From Ciona intestinalis (taxonomy: Eukaryota > Chordata > Ascidiacea > Phlebobranchia > Cionidae), in the NCBI RefSeq assembly GCF_000224145.3, contig NC_020167.2:1850113-1914112 (forward strand): a stretch of DNA of 64,000 nt. The letters run 5' to 3'. The notes under the pieces are model-generated. The model was not told the DNA's origin, ran no database searches, and was given only the letters and a program-made list of their open reading frames with translations. Both the position numbers and the translations under genes were made by a program. Each line of letters starts with the position of its first letter. The first letter of the stretch is position 1. Of the stretch, positions 25,051 through 37,500 are shown piece by piece.

Positions 25051-25082
25051 GATGCTGCTCAACTCTTCACTTCTGGCATATC

Positions 25083-25582
25083 NNNNNNNNNNNNNNNNNN
25101 NNNNNNNNNNNNNNNNNNNNNNNNNNNNNNNNNNNNNNNNNNNNNNNNNNNNNNNNNNNNNNNNNNNNNNNNNNNNNNNNNNNNNNNNNNNNNNNNNNNN
25201 NNNNNNNNNNNNNNNNNNNNNNNNNNNNNNNNNNNNNNNNNNNNNNNNNNNNNNNNNNNNNNNNNNNNNNNNNNNNNNNNNNNNNNNNNNNNNNNNNNNN
25301 NNNNNNNNNNNNNNNNNNNNNNNNNNNNNNNNNNNNNNNNNNNNNNNNNNNNNNNNNNNNNNNNNNNNNNNNNNNNNNNNNNNNNNNNNNNNNNNNNNNN
25401 NNNNNNNNNNNNNNNNNNNNNNNNNNNNNNNNNNNNNNNNNNNNNNNNNNNNNNNNNNNNNNNNNNNNNNNNNNNNNNNNNNNNNNNNNNNNNNNNNNNN
25501 NNNNNNNNNNNNNNNNNNNNNNNNNNNNNNNNNNNNNNNNNNNNNNNNNNNNNNNNNNNNNNNNNNNNNNNNNNNNNNNNNN
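25083..25582. other. Assembly gap of exactly 500 N
   Basis: A run of 500 N, which suggests a placeholder rather than a measured distance. On its left is the tandem tRNA array. On its right is an exon of the dynein gene. Open frames that span it are artefacts. Confidence 0.98.
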
Positions 25583-28500
25583 TACCAGCAGCTGTAAGGA
25601 CAGTTTTCACGGCCCTCATACCTGTGTGGAAGGTTAGATTATGTTACAAACTATTCAGAAGGTTTCTATATCCACATATGCAGAAAAAATACATATGGTT
25701 TTCTTGTTCAATGTCTGTATGAATGAATGAATGTATGTAACTTGATTTATCGTCATGTGGCGGGAAAAATACAGTCGTTATAACCTGGATGTTCATACAC
25801 CTCGTGCCAGCTAACGAGTTACCAAGTATTTTAATTTGTTTATAAAGTATGTTGTATATCTTTACATGATACTAATGTCAATTTGATTTTTCATTATGTT
25901 AATCCTATGCTTTACCTCTAAATCATGATTATAGAATAAATGAGGTCCAACTAACAAATAAAAAAGGTCATTTCAGACAATTTATATTTTTTTTTGTATT
26001 TTTTGTGAGAATGTTGCAGGGTTACCATAATCGTAATGATGCTGAGATGAAAGCTGCTCAGAGCAGAGTTTGTAAGTCGCAACAATCTTCTGAGCCAAAC
26101 TTCTTGCATCCACAAACCCCATGGAGTACAAAGAGATCTCTCCGATCATCCCATAGTCCGGTACCATCATCGCAACAGCACGGAAGAGGACCTGGGATGC
26201 AAATGAGTTTAGAAAGGAATTATCAATATTTTATTCTAAACCACTTTGTTATTGTATATAATGTTGCTGACAGGCATATTATACTTGTACTTTGGCTTTT
26301 CTGGGAAGATTGCTGACCGACAGTCGTCTTCATGGTAAAATGGCACTCAATTAATATAACTTCGAAACATCATCAAGCAAATTTAGTGCCGAAACAGGTT
26401 ATCGGTAATGAAGTCACTACAATTTACCAATCCACGTTTAGAACCAGAATATCAATACAAAATCTGGCACCATGTCACAGTTGGTTAGCATGCATGCCTG
26501 GTAAGCTGGCAGAAGGTGTATAAAAAAAAAACTGGTTTTATAACATATGTTGTTTTACTGCCGCAAGAAGATAGAGCAAGTTACATTTATTCAATTAACC
26601 AATACATCTTGAACCGATTTGTTTTATTACAGACCAACATACCTTCAAGTTATCTGGAAGTTCTGTACGTCCTGCATAACCAGGGTTCATGGTAATAAAG
26701 ACAGCACACGTCCAGTTTAAACTGATATCAGTTCCTTCAAAAATGATTCGTTTCATCTTCTGCATAATTCCATTCTGAATGCTCAAGATTTGCTGGGCTA
26801 CCACAGAGAGTACTTCAATCTAAACAGAATTGTATGCAGGATGATTATTTAATGAATTGCACCCCTAATGTTAAACACATGACATTTTCTAAATATATTT
26901 TCAGAAGTCCATGAATCATTCCAGTCTTACAAATAATTGCGAAACCCAGTACAAAGTTAAAACACAAAAGTGCAAAAATATTTTTTTGATACAGTTGTTC
27001 AATTTCGAAAACTAAACAAACAAAGAAAAAAAATTTACATATGTTTAAATAAGAATCAGCTAAAGGGCAGTAAATTTACTAAACATACAAAAAAATCCCG
27101 TATCATGCAAACCGACCTCAATTCTATTGAACTCATCAAAGCAAGCCCAGGCTCCACAAGAAGCAAGACCTTTAAAAAACTTTCCCATGGCTTTGTAATC
27201 TAAACCATCAGAACAGTTGAACACCACACACTGCTTGGCCAGCGCTTTTGCCAAATCTTTTGTTGTTTCTGTCTTCCCTGTACCAGCAGGTCCTTCAGGT
27301 GCCCCACCAAGGTTTAACTTAAGTGCCCCCATTAATGTACTGAAACAAAGTTAAAATTTATTCACATTACTAGATACTAAAGAGATGACACGCCTACACA
27401 AAGACTTTGCATCATTTTTTAGCTGTTTAAATTTCTAATATTACTACAAAATAATACCAGTTAAATTTTTAATTCTAAAATATAATGGCTAGAGTGGGGA
27501 AAGATGGGACACCTTTTCATTCTATTTTCTCATCCCCTTTGTAAGTAAACAAAGAATTATAAAACCTTATACTTACAACACCCATAGACCGTTGTTAATT
27601 ATTTAAAACACAATCAAGATAGTTCAATATTATGTGCTAAAGGTGTCTCATGTTCCCCCACTCTACGATATTTAATCTTAAAAACATAAGAATAATAATA
27701 TTGTTTTCTGTATATCGTTCAGCATACCGGTAACATCTGTCAGTAAGAGGAGTGATGACCAGCCTTCCTGAGTTCCCAAGATATTCATATCCGTACATGT
27801 AATCAGTGTTGATCATCTGCACAGCAAAATCTTGTCCATCATTATAATATCTCAGCTGGGAAAGCCATTGGAAATCCAGAACATTGTCGATTCCGGTTTT
27901 AACCAGTTCTACGATTGTGTCACGAGCTGGAAATACAAAATGCAGAAACTAGGTTTAATATTTAACAAAAAATTTAATGAGCTTGTAATAGGCATATTGT
28001 TACAAGCTGTATTACAAGTTAAAAGTACGGAAAAATATGGATTAAAATGTTGTAATTTGAAGGAGATTCTAATAGTTAATGACACGTTATTAAGTAAAAG
28101 CATAAAAAAGTGTTATTACTGTTCATACCATGAACATCAAGTACTGTCAATGCACCCAGTGTGATTCGAGCACCTTTGTCCAGCTTTCCACGCACAAGGT
28201 CTACGATGTCATTAATTTGGGAGTTCAATTGTTGAAGATATTTCTGAAAAATAAAAACAGTTTGTTCTGAAAATTCTGAAGAAAATATATATATATACAT
28301 ATATGTTCTTTGAAAATTCTAAAGAAAACATACAAAAAAACATGAAATAAAAAGCTTTTTAAAAGTCTTGAAAGGATGTTTAAAAAAATAGTGATGCCTG
28401 CCAAAAAAAGTCTCTCATTTAAAAATGAAACAAATATAGGTAAATCTTTCTTTAAATATGAATAACTATTTACATCCAGATATCCTTCTTCAATTGCAGT

Positions 28501-31500
28501 TGCCACTTCACTAGTCCAGTATGTTTGTGAGGCACACAGAATAATTTGGCCTGGCCAATCCAACACCCATTTCTTTCTGTGTTTCTCGGCGTAATCCACA
28601 AATGATTTAAACATTTCTTGTTTGATGCTGACAATCATATTCGATTCAACTTCAAGCAACCATTTTTCAACCATACCCTGGGTGGGAGAAAACCATTTAT
28701 CTATTGTACGCAAAAAAGTTAATATTCTTTTAGATTTGTATCTTAGAATTGCATCAATCCAGGAAAGGAAAAATATATAATTTATGAATGTAACTTACTT
28801 TATCCTCGCGCGGACGGAAAACGACAGTCGTTATCACACAGGTTTAACACCTCGTGCCAGCTTACGAGTTACCATGTATGTTACTTCGTAGGTAATATTT
28901 TTATAAATGGTAGAAATTACCTTTAATACAAGTCAATATTAAAAATTACAAAATTTCTCAGAAGAAATAACAAACATAAAACAAAACAACGATGCAAAGA
29001 AAGTAATGTAAAAAATATTGAAATATTTGAAATATAAAAAAATATGGTAATCACCTCCACAAATATGAGAAACTACAAGTGGTAAACAGCTTACCTTTGC
29101 TTTGGCTGGATATATCTTGGTGGTAAAAGGAACGACCTCTCCTTCTGAACTTATCATTCCAGTGATCTCCATCTGCTCAGTGAACTGGAGTTTCGCAATT
29201 CCTTCAAAGCATTTCTTGAGATGAGGTTGAACACGCAATGGGTCTTTTGTTTCAGAAAGTATCTCGAGCAGTTCATCATTTGACAGGAAGAAGAACCTGA
29301 GGCAAGAAGTAATATATTATGTATTTTGAAATGTTTGGTAGGCGAGATGTTTTATTCATTTTAAATCTATAATGAAAAACTGCCGAAATATGATACATAA
29401 GACTGTTATTAAACTGGGAAGAAAATGAAACTTGAATAAATGTAACTTGTTTTTCTTTGCAGGTCTGGGTAACAAGCAAATGTAAAAAGTTCAAACCTGG
29501 GAAAAAAGATTCTCTTCTTCTCTAAATAATCATTAAGACCTTTCTGAATCTCATCAAGAAGTAAGTTGGACTCATTCAGTCTTCCCAACATATTGTGCTG
29601 TGCCGTGGCCACCAATACTTTACAATCCTTCCCCTGCATTGCAATAAAAGTATGTGTTTACAATATCTGCACTTTGCGGTTTAACTTAAACTAAAGTTTT
29701 ATATGTTTTTCAATTTTTTAATTTTCATATTTAAAGATCATACCAACGAAAAAGTGAAAATTTGTATATAGTTAGAGGTGCCCAAATGTGACCTAAAATC
29801 ACCATCAAAGTTTTTCAAAATAATACAGCTTTATTAAAAACTCGCTGGAGAAAAAAAATAGAGTGGATACTGATAAAAAAAATAAGTTCATGGCTTTTTT
29901 CAAACAAGAAATCAACAAATGTCAACTCACAGCTTCTAGCATGATATCTCTCCAGTAAGCATCAACAATCCCAAACTTTCTTCCTTCTTCTGGCATCTGA
30001 GCAAGAATATCTTCCGAACTGAAGATTGGTTCAAGATAAAGCCATGTAGCTTGACATTTAAGCCACGCATCCAAAATATCTTGCATCAAAACCAACTTCT
30101 CTTCCCACTCCTATTTCATAAATTTGAATATTTTCAAATTCTGCATGTTGTTTTTAGAAAAAAATAAAATAATTTATAATAGTAACAAAAACACTAATTC
30201 CAGTAAAAAATAAAATATTCTAAATTTTAATACATACTTTTTTTCTTTTATCTCTAATTTTTTAAAATTCATTTAAACATACAATCATATAAGAAAAACC
30301 TTTCAGCAGATGTTTTTAAACCAATTTTAACAGCATAAACTAGGACACAACAAATTACTTATATTGACTAGTCAATATCAACAACTATCCTCCCGGAGGG
30401 GCAAAGACTTGTTACAACATGGGTGTCTTATTTCATACGTCTCAAGCCCCCTTTCAATGACAAGGTATGTAAATTGGTTGCTGATTATTTAATGCATGTG
30501 TGACAATTTAAAAAACCTATTAAGTAACCGCTGAGTTGGAACAATAAACATAAGTGTATGAACAAGAACACACACACCCGCGATAGTAGTAGCATAGAGG
30601 TATCCTCTAGTAACGATGCGCCACGCCAGATAAAGGACACAGTTTTTGTTGCATTTTATTGAGGGAAACTCATTTTTTTGTAAAATAAACCATCACCTTG
30701 AAGTTTACATAGACAGATAACATACAAACCTTTGCTTCAGTTTCAATTGGTTGAATAAATGGGGAACCTTTCATAGTTTGAGCTTTAACAATATGATCAT
30801 CCAACAGTGCTTGTATATCATCAATGGAAGACAAAATGCTAAGTCCCTATGTTATTTGACCGTAAAAGAAAAATGAACTTACAATGTAAGGTGATGTCTC
30901 CAAAACGAAAAGTGCAAAGTCACAAAATTCAAGACAACTTCTCAAAACAATAGGACTAACTGAAATATGGTTTCTTACATGACCTTTAAGACAACAACAA
31001 TTCTAAACCTCAAACTCAAACATTTGCAACTCCAAGTCTATATAACTTTAAACTGACTGCCTGAAACCATTATAGGAAATAAACTTTAACTCCCATTAGA
31101 ACAAAGAATAACAATATCTCTGTTATACCTGCATCCCATATACTCTCACAATTTATAACTAAGAAACCTGAATTAAAACCTAAACAAAAATGACTATGAA
31201 CAACTACATTTAAAAACTTTCAAGACTGCAGAAACCTGAATGATCCTTTTAAATGTAAATTTCCTTAAATATTGCAAGAATGTGCAATTGTTTGTAGTAA
31301 AAACATATAAAAGCTAAAATTCATAAAAACTGTTGACTGTAACATTTTTAATTCTGAACAAAACTGTTCTAAAGTATCTTAAAGCTAACCGAAAATTCCT
31401 CCATGAAAGGTGCAATGTAAGGTGATCCTCTCATGGTCTGACACTTCACTATGTTGTCATCTAGCAACACCTGTATCTCATCCACAGCTCCAAGTATAGT

Positions 31501-34500
31501 CTGATCCTATATAGGAAAATACCTTTGCACTTGTCGTTTTGAAAAAGTAACAAAATATATACAAACACGTGCTTAATTTTGGACACAAGACCTTTACTTA
31601 ATAACTTTTGTGTTTTTTTGTTTTTTTTAAAGCAGTTTGGCATACCCAAATTTTAGAATTTTTTCCATTTGCCACATGTAAGCATCTTAAAACTAAGCAC
31701 TGCATTTATATTTCTAGTAATATTTATAAAGCAGCATAGAGAAAAAAACAGTTGGTGTTAATTGGCCACTCAGGTTAGCTGTTTCACAGCAAATGGCTTA
31801 CAGTGTCTCGATATGGAATCATCAATAAGTCCATTTCACTCCATTCTAATTTCATTTTTTTCATAGCATTTTCAAGTGACCACTCTTTACTTGCTCTCCC
31901 ACCCACTGCCTCAATACTTTAAGAGAGTTTAAAATGACCATTAAAAATATTTAGAAAATTGTGGCATGTTTCAAAGTTAGTGAGTCACACAACTTTCAAG
32001 ACCACTAAGTTTGTGTTAGACAGCAAGATACCAGCTTTTACCATTTCTTACCGTATCTCTGTATGGGATAATAGTAAAGGTTATTTCTGCCCATTCAGTC
32101 TTCATTTTGAACAAACTCTTTTCGAGTGCAAACTCTTTACCAGCATTGGTGCCAATCTGTTCCATTCTGGTTAGTGAAGAATTAGTAAAACACAGCAAAC
32201 ACCACACAATTAGGTAAGTTCATGTTAGCAGCAAATTCACGTTCTTCATGTTAAATTCACGTTACTGAGGTATTTAAGAAAATATGTTTGCCTGTTTGAA
32301 ATGTTTACATTGCAGATCACATTAGGAAACCCAGCAACTTAATAAAATTAAACTTAAAACTATTTAAACATTAAATAGTATACAACAACATTGTATAATT
32401 TGTAAATCTTTAAGGAATAAAACTTAATAACTTACTCATCTATAAATTTGCTTAGTCCAAACTCAAGCATGTTCAGTAGTGATGTCTCGGGTTCTGGTTT
32501 GATGTCAAACCCAACAATGTCGCTGATCTGTGTAATAAGTTACTCAATTTTATCATAAAATTAAAAAAGAATATTTAAAATAAAAACAAAATAAAAGTTA
32601 TTACTCAAATGTGTGTAGCAAATCAAAACATTAAGCTTAAGCCAATTAAATCAGTACAATTTATTCAGAGATATATCTTATTTAAAATCAATTCAACTGC
32701 TTTGAACATTGTAAAAAAGAAACACTTAACCAGAATTTGAATGCATATCAAAAGTGTAAGTTACCTGCTCCCAATGTCTCTCCTTTATACCAGGGTTGCA
32801 GATGGTGCTCAAAATTGGCAGATGTTGCTTAAACTTATCAATCTTTGACTTTACAGCCTCTGCGATCCGACGAGGTCCAGCAGCATCTGAGAATGATTTG
32901 GTGAGTTTGTAAGCAGTCCTCCACATCTGACCAATGTCCTCGTTTATCTCTTCGGAGTTTAATTCTTGGAAGGATCCTGGATAAAAAATAAGGTTAGGTA
33001 ATTTTCCAAGAAATGACACAAGTCTGGCAACTCGATAAATTCTTAAATTTGTCTTTCTAATCGTTTTGACTTTAAAGATTGTAAACATTAAGTCTTATCT
33101 ATCAAAATTATCAAATGTACATAAGATAATTACAACAACAGTGAAGGCAACTTGTTTTTTAAATAGATATTTTTATCTGACGAACTCAACATAGCTGCAA
33201 CAGTTTTCTTATATAATCAATCACCATTCATCCAAAGCTCATTCTTGGTGTGCCATTGTAAAGCTGTGTTCCATAAATTATCATATGGTTGTTTGAACTG
33301 GAACATTGATTGAAGGATGGGAAAAGAACTTTCTTCAAATTCCAACAATCTTTCTTCTTCATTGATTGTCTGTGTGGCAAAATTGGAAGTTATATGAGAC
33401 CACAGTAATTAAAAGAGGTTATGTCAACCCAGTGGTCACTAATGGGTTGTCCAAATTGTCAGGCATACATAAACAAAAATAAAGAATCCTCATAAAATAA
33501 TCACCCACAAAGTAACACACTTGGTAACTTGTAAGCTGGCATGAGGTATATGAAACAAAACACCTGTGTTTTATAACTGTAACTTTTCGGCTACAAGGGG
33601 ATACAGCAAGTTACATTCATTCATTTATGTTTCATTGTAACCACTATTCGCCCAATCTGGTGAAACCTCTAAGTAATGGCCTGCTTCTCAATGATATGAT
33701 GAGAAACATAAATGCCATCGAGTAGTCTTACCTCAAGATCTTGGGTAGCTTGCTCCAGTAATTTGGTCATTTCATTGAGTTTGTCAACATTCCTTTGCAT
33801 CTCATCAGGTGTGGCCACTTCCTTTCTCTTGAATGATTCAACTTCTTTGTTGTAGCCAATCAAAGTTTCTTCAAAATCTTTGATTCTATAGTTCAAACAA
33901 ACATTTATAACTATTAGTTTAAAGATAATACCTATTCTAAAAAAGAAAACAATCAGGCATCCATACAAAGTTCCATCATAAACTAAGCTATGTTTAAAAC
34001 TGATATTAATTTGAATGGTAAACTGTTTCATATAGTTTCAGAACTCCATTAAAATATGCTGCTTTATTCATTTACCTCTTTCTAAGTTTGTCTTCAGCAG
34101 ATTCTCTTCTATTAAGAAGTCGACTCCTGTTAATATCAAATACAGTGTGGATTTGGTCAGGCCAGTGGAACACATTGCTGTTCAGTTTAATGTCCTCATC
34201 TAGTAAACATGAAGAGAGTTTGTTTAAATTAAATTCTTATAATTTGTGTGCATGAAAACCATAAACATGAAACCATTTCTTCTTAAATTAAGTTTAAGGC
34301 AATCTCAAAGGTAGAAAATATTTACTTATCCATACAAAATCTAATAGTATATTAACTCACATGGTAAAGTGGCATAGTCAAGTAAAAATTCCAGTCTATC
34401 AGCTGCGTTGTGTATCTCCTCCTTCAACTCATGTATGGTCACATCATTTGATGTTTTAAGGAATTCCACCAAAGCCACAAGGTCAACAGTAGATTCTGGC

Positions 34501-37500
34501 ATCTCAGACACACGATCAGCAATTGCATCGTAACGGTGGCAAATGCTGGAAAATGATGCTCAAAATGAGAAAGTATGATCGAAAGAACAGGTTACTGTTG
34601 TTGAAATTGATAAATAAAAACACCCGAGTTAAAAAATCTAAATTTATAACTAAACTTTGTTTTTAACCTAAAAATAATCTTTTGACACGCTTTAACTAGT
34701 TTTTACACACTTTTGACACGTTCTAACTTACTAGTTTTTTACACATATCTCTAAAATAAAACAAATTCAAACCTTTTATTCTGCTCCCTGTTAAACTCAA
34801 TTTGATGCAAAACAAGTCTGTCTTTTAACTTTTGTGCTCGAGCTGCGTGCTCTTCATTCAGATCGGAGCAGGAGAGACAAAACAGACTGAGAGGTACGCT
34901 CATTCGCAAGACAAGGATCTCGGATCTTATGCTCTGAATTGTAGGTTGGACAATTACTTTCCAGAAAAAAGGTCACTAAGTAATAATTAAATATCATAGT
35001 GTTTTTTTTAAATACTTATATTTATGTAAAGTTAGATGAACTTTGCTAAAAAAATAAAGAAAAGAAGCCCCCCAAAATAATCACCCACAAAGTAACATAC
35101 TTTGTATCTCATAATCTAGCACGGGGAGTACACCTGTGTTATACCTCTGTTATTTTCCGGCCACGTGGGGATAAAGCAAGTTACAATAATTCATTCATTC
35201 AAGTTAAATGTTAAATGGCATTGATATTTTTTTTACATACTTGCGTTTTATTAACTAGAATTAAAGAGACTTATTTCCTGTATAATAAGTCTATTTCCTG
35301 TATAATAACTGTAACCTCTTAAATAGCCTTACATATGATATTTTGGGTACAAATATCAAACAGTCGGTAAACATTAAATATATAAAGCATATTCACCTCA
35401 AACTTTGATATGATGCTCATGTAATCCTCTAGGTCATGTTCCTCCTTTATAAACTGCACAACTTCCATCTCAGCTTTGTTGTTCAAAAGATCAGCATATT
35501 TCTTATACACATCAAGATATCTAAACAAAATAAACAAGTTTAAAACTAAAGCAAACCCAATAACAACCCCAGAATACCATTTTTAAATAAAAAAATAAAA
35601 ATATTGTAACTAACAGGAAAGAACATTGAAAATTATTCAATAAAACCTACAGGTAAAGAAATTAGGAAACAAAATACAAAAAAACAATAAAATAGATATA
35701 TATAGATGCATTAAAACTTAGCATAGTACATTACATTCTTACTTTTGTGGTCCGATGGTATTTGCTTTAAAGATCTGCATAGCTATATCTATGAATTCCT
35801 TTACCAGTTGCTCCTCAGGGTTGACAGTTCTTAGTGTCAAGCTTGTGTCTCTCATTTCAGGGAACAAGTCACATTCCACCTGTTGAATTACATAGTTAGC
35901 AATATGTAGAAGGAGATCTAATATCTATAAAGATACAGTTCTGCATTGAGTGCAAGCGGCAAGAAGATGAGGTTGTATGTTTAAGCACCACACAGGATTG
36001 TCTGGCGATTTTCGAAAGCACATCACTTTCAAATGCACAAGGATGTGGGCGGACAAAAAATATTATGAGACAAATCTGGCCTAAACTGCAGTTCTTAAAG
36101 AACCTCACCCATATAAATGTAACTTACTTTTACTTTATCCTCAAGTGGCCGGAAAACGACAGTCGTTATAATACGGGTGTCCATTATGACCACTGGGTTG
36201 GAACAATTGCCGTCAAATGTCTTGCCCAAGGACACATAGGCCCACAATGGTAATGGCAACAAGTCTTAAACACATTAACTCGAGGTAACAAGCTGGTGCG
36301 CTAACTACTTTGCAACGCTGTCATAAAATAGAATAAACCCCACTAAACTCATACAAAAGATTGTCTTACTCTGGGAATGGCTTCTGCGGCGGTGGTGATG
36401 TGAGAAAAGCAATTTAGCATCACATCTCTACAATCAGAGAAACTTGGACTGAAAAACAGTTTTGTGTCTCTGACTTGAAGCTGTAGAAGCATAACAGGTC
36501 GCACACAGTATCGGAGATCTGTGTATGTGCTTCCAAAATCATTCCCATCCTGCATAAATGCACAAAGTAAAAATATACCACAATAAAGTTAACTATAACT
36601 TTCTGACTTTGCTTACCTGGTGCATCTTGAAGAAATTCATCAAATCAGAAAGTGAATTGATCACCATTTCTCTGAGTTGGTTGGACATTAAAGAGGCAGC
36701 ACATGCAAAGAACTCTTGCACCTGCAATGTATGTTTTGCATTAAACCTTGAAAAACTAGCAAAAAGTGTGATGACAATGAAACATGTGCTCCAAAAGTAA
36801 CATTTGATTTTGTAACAACAAAGAAAAAATATCTTCTGTTTCAAGTTAAAAACTAATAAAAAATACCCAGTTGTCAGGTGCATTGAATGTAGGTCCTTGA
36901 ACTTTAAGAATAAAATATGCATACAAGCACGACAAGATTGAAAAGAAAACAGATAAACATGTATGAACAGAGTAAACTAGTACTTGAACAGTGCTGTCAT
37001 TGTCATTTAAAGGCACAAGATGTATCCAAACATCCTTATGCAGATGAAAAAGTTTCACAGCTGAAGGGATCCACTGTTTAATCAACACATCTCGTGTTTG
37101 TTCACATTGCTTGCCCACCTTTAAAACAAACATTAAAATATTAGTTTTTTTTATTTTTAGATCAAAATTTTTATTTTAGTGTTTTGTCAAATCAGTGCTT
37201 GCCGACCGTTTTTTCTGCAATTAAAATACTAAGTGCATAAGTTAATACCACAGGTCCACAACTTTGTTGACTCAGTTGCCATAGTAACAGAGTGCTGAAA
37301 AGCAACTAAGTGCTCCAACTAAAATATTTATCAGCTTACTTTGCAGTTTAAAACGCAATGTTACATTAATAACCACAACATACAATATCCCAAACTTAAC
37401 AATACATTTTTAAAAAAATATGGTATTTGCTTACCAGGTCTTCAAAATCCGAAGGATGCAGAGGTAAGTCAGAGTTTAGTAATTCTTCAGTGTTAACAAA

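Larger units (their letters stand above)
24388..25082 (-). repeat. Tandem array of tRNA-Glu/tRNA-Gly units, about 255 bp each
   Basis: Three successive units, each a Glu gene followed 7-8 bases later by a Gly gene (read on the minus strand), separated by a shared spacer of about 110 bases (TTCACTTCTG, GGCTAAAA, ATAATTACTCTACAAA and similar). Gly copies begin at 24388, 24648 and 24901, giving steps of 260 and 253 bases. The spacer next to the newest copy is cut by the N gap, so the array very probably continues into it. Confidence 0.85.

Noticed and set aside
25052-25619. Open frames spanning the gap on both strands
   Set aside because: They consist of N. Only the last dozen codons on the minus strand are real dynein sequence.
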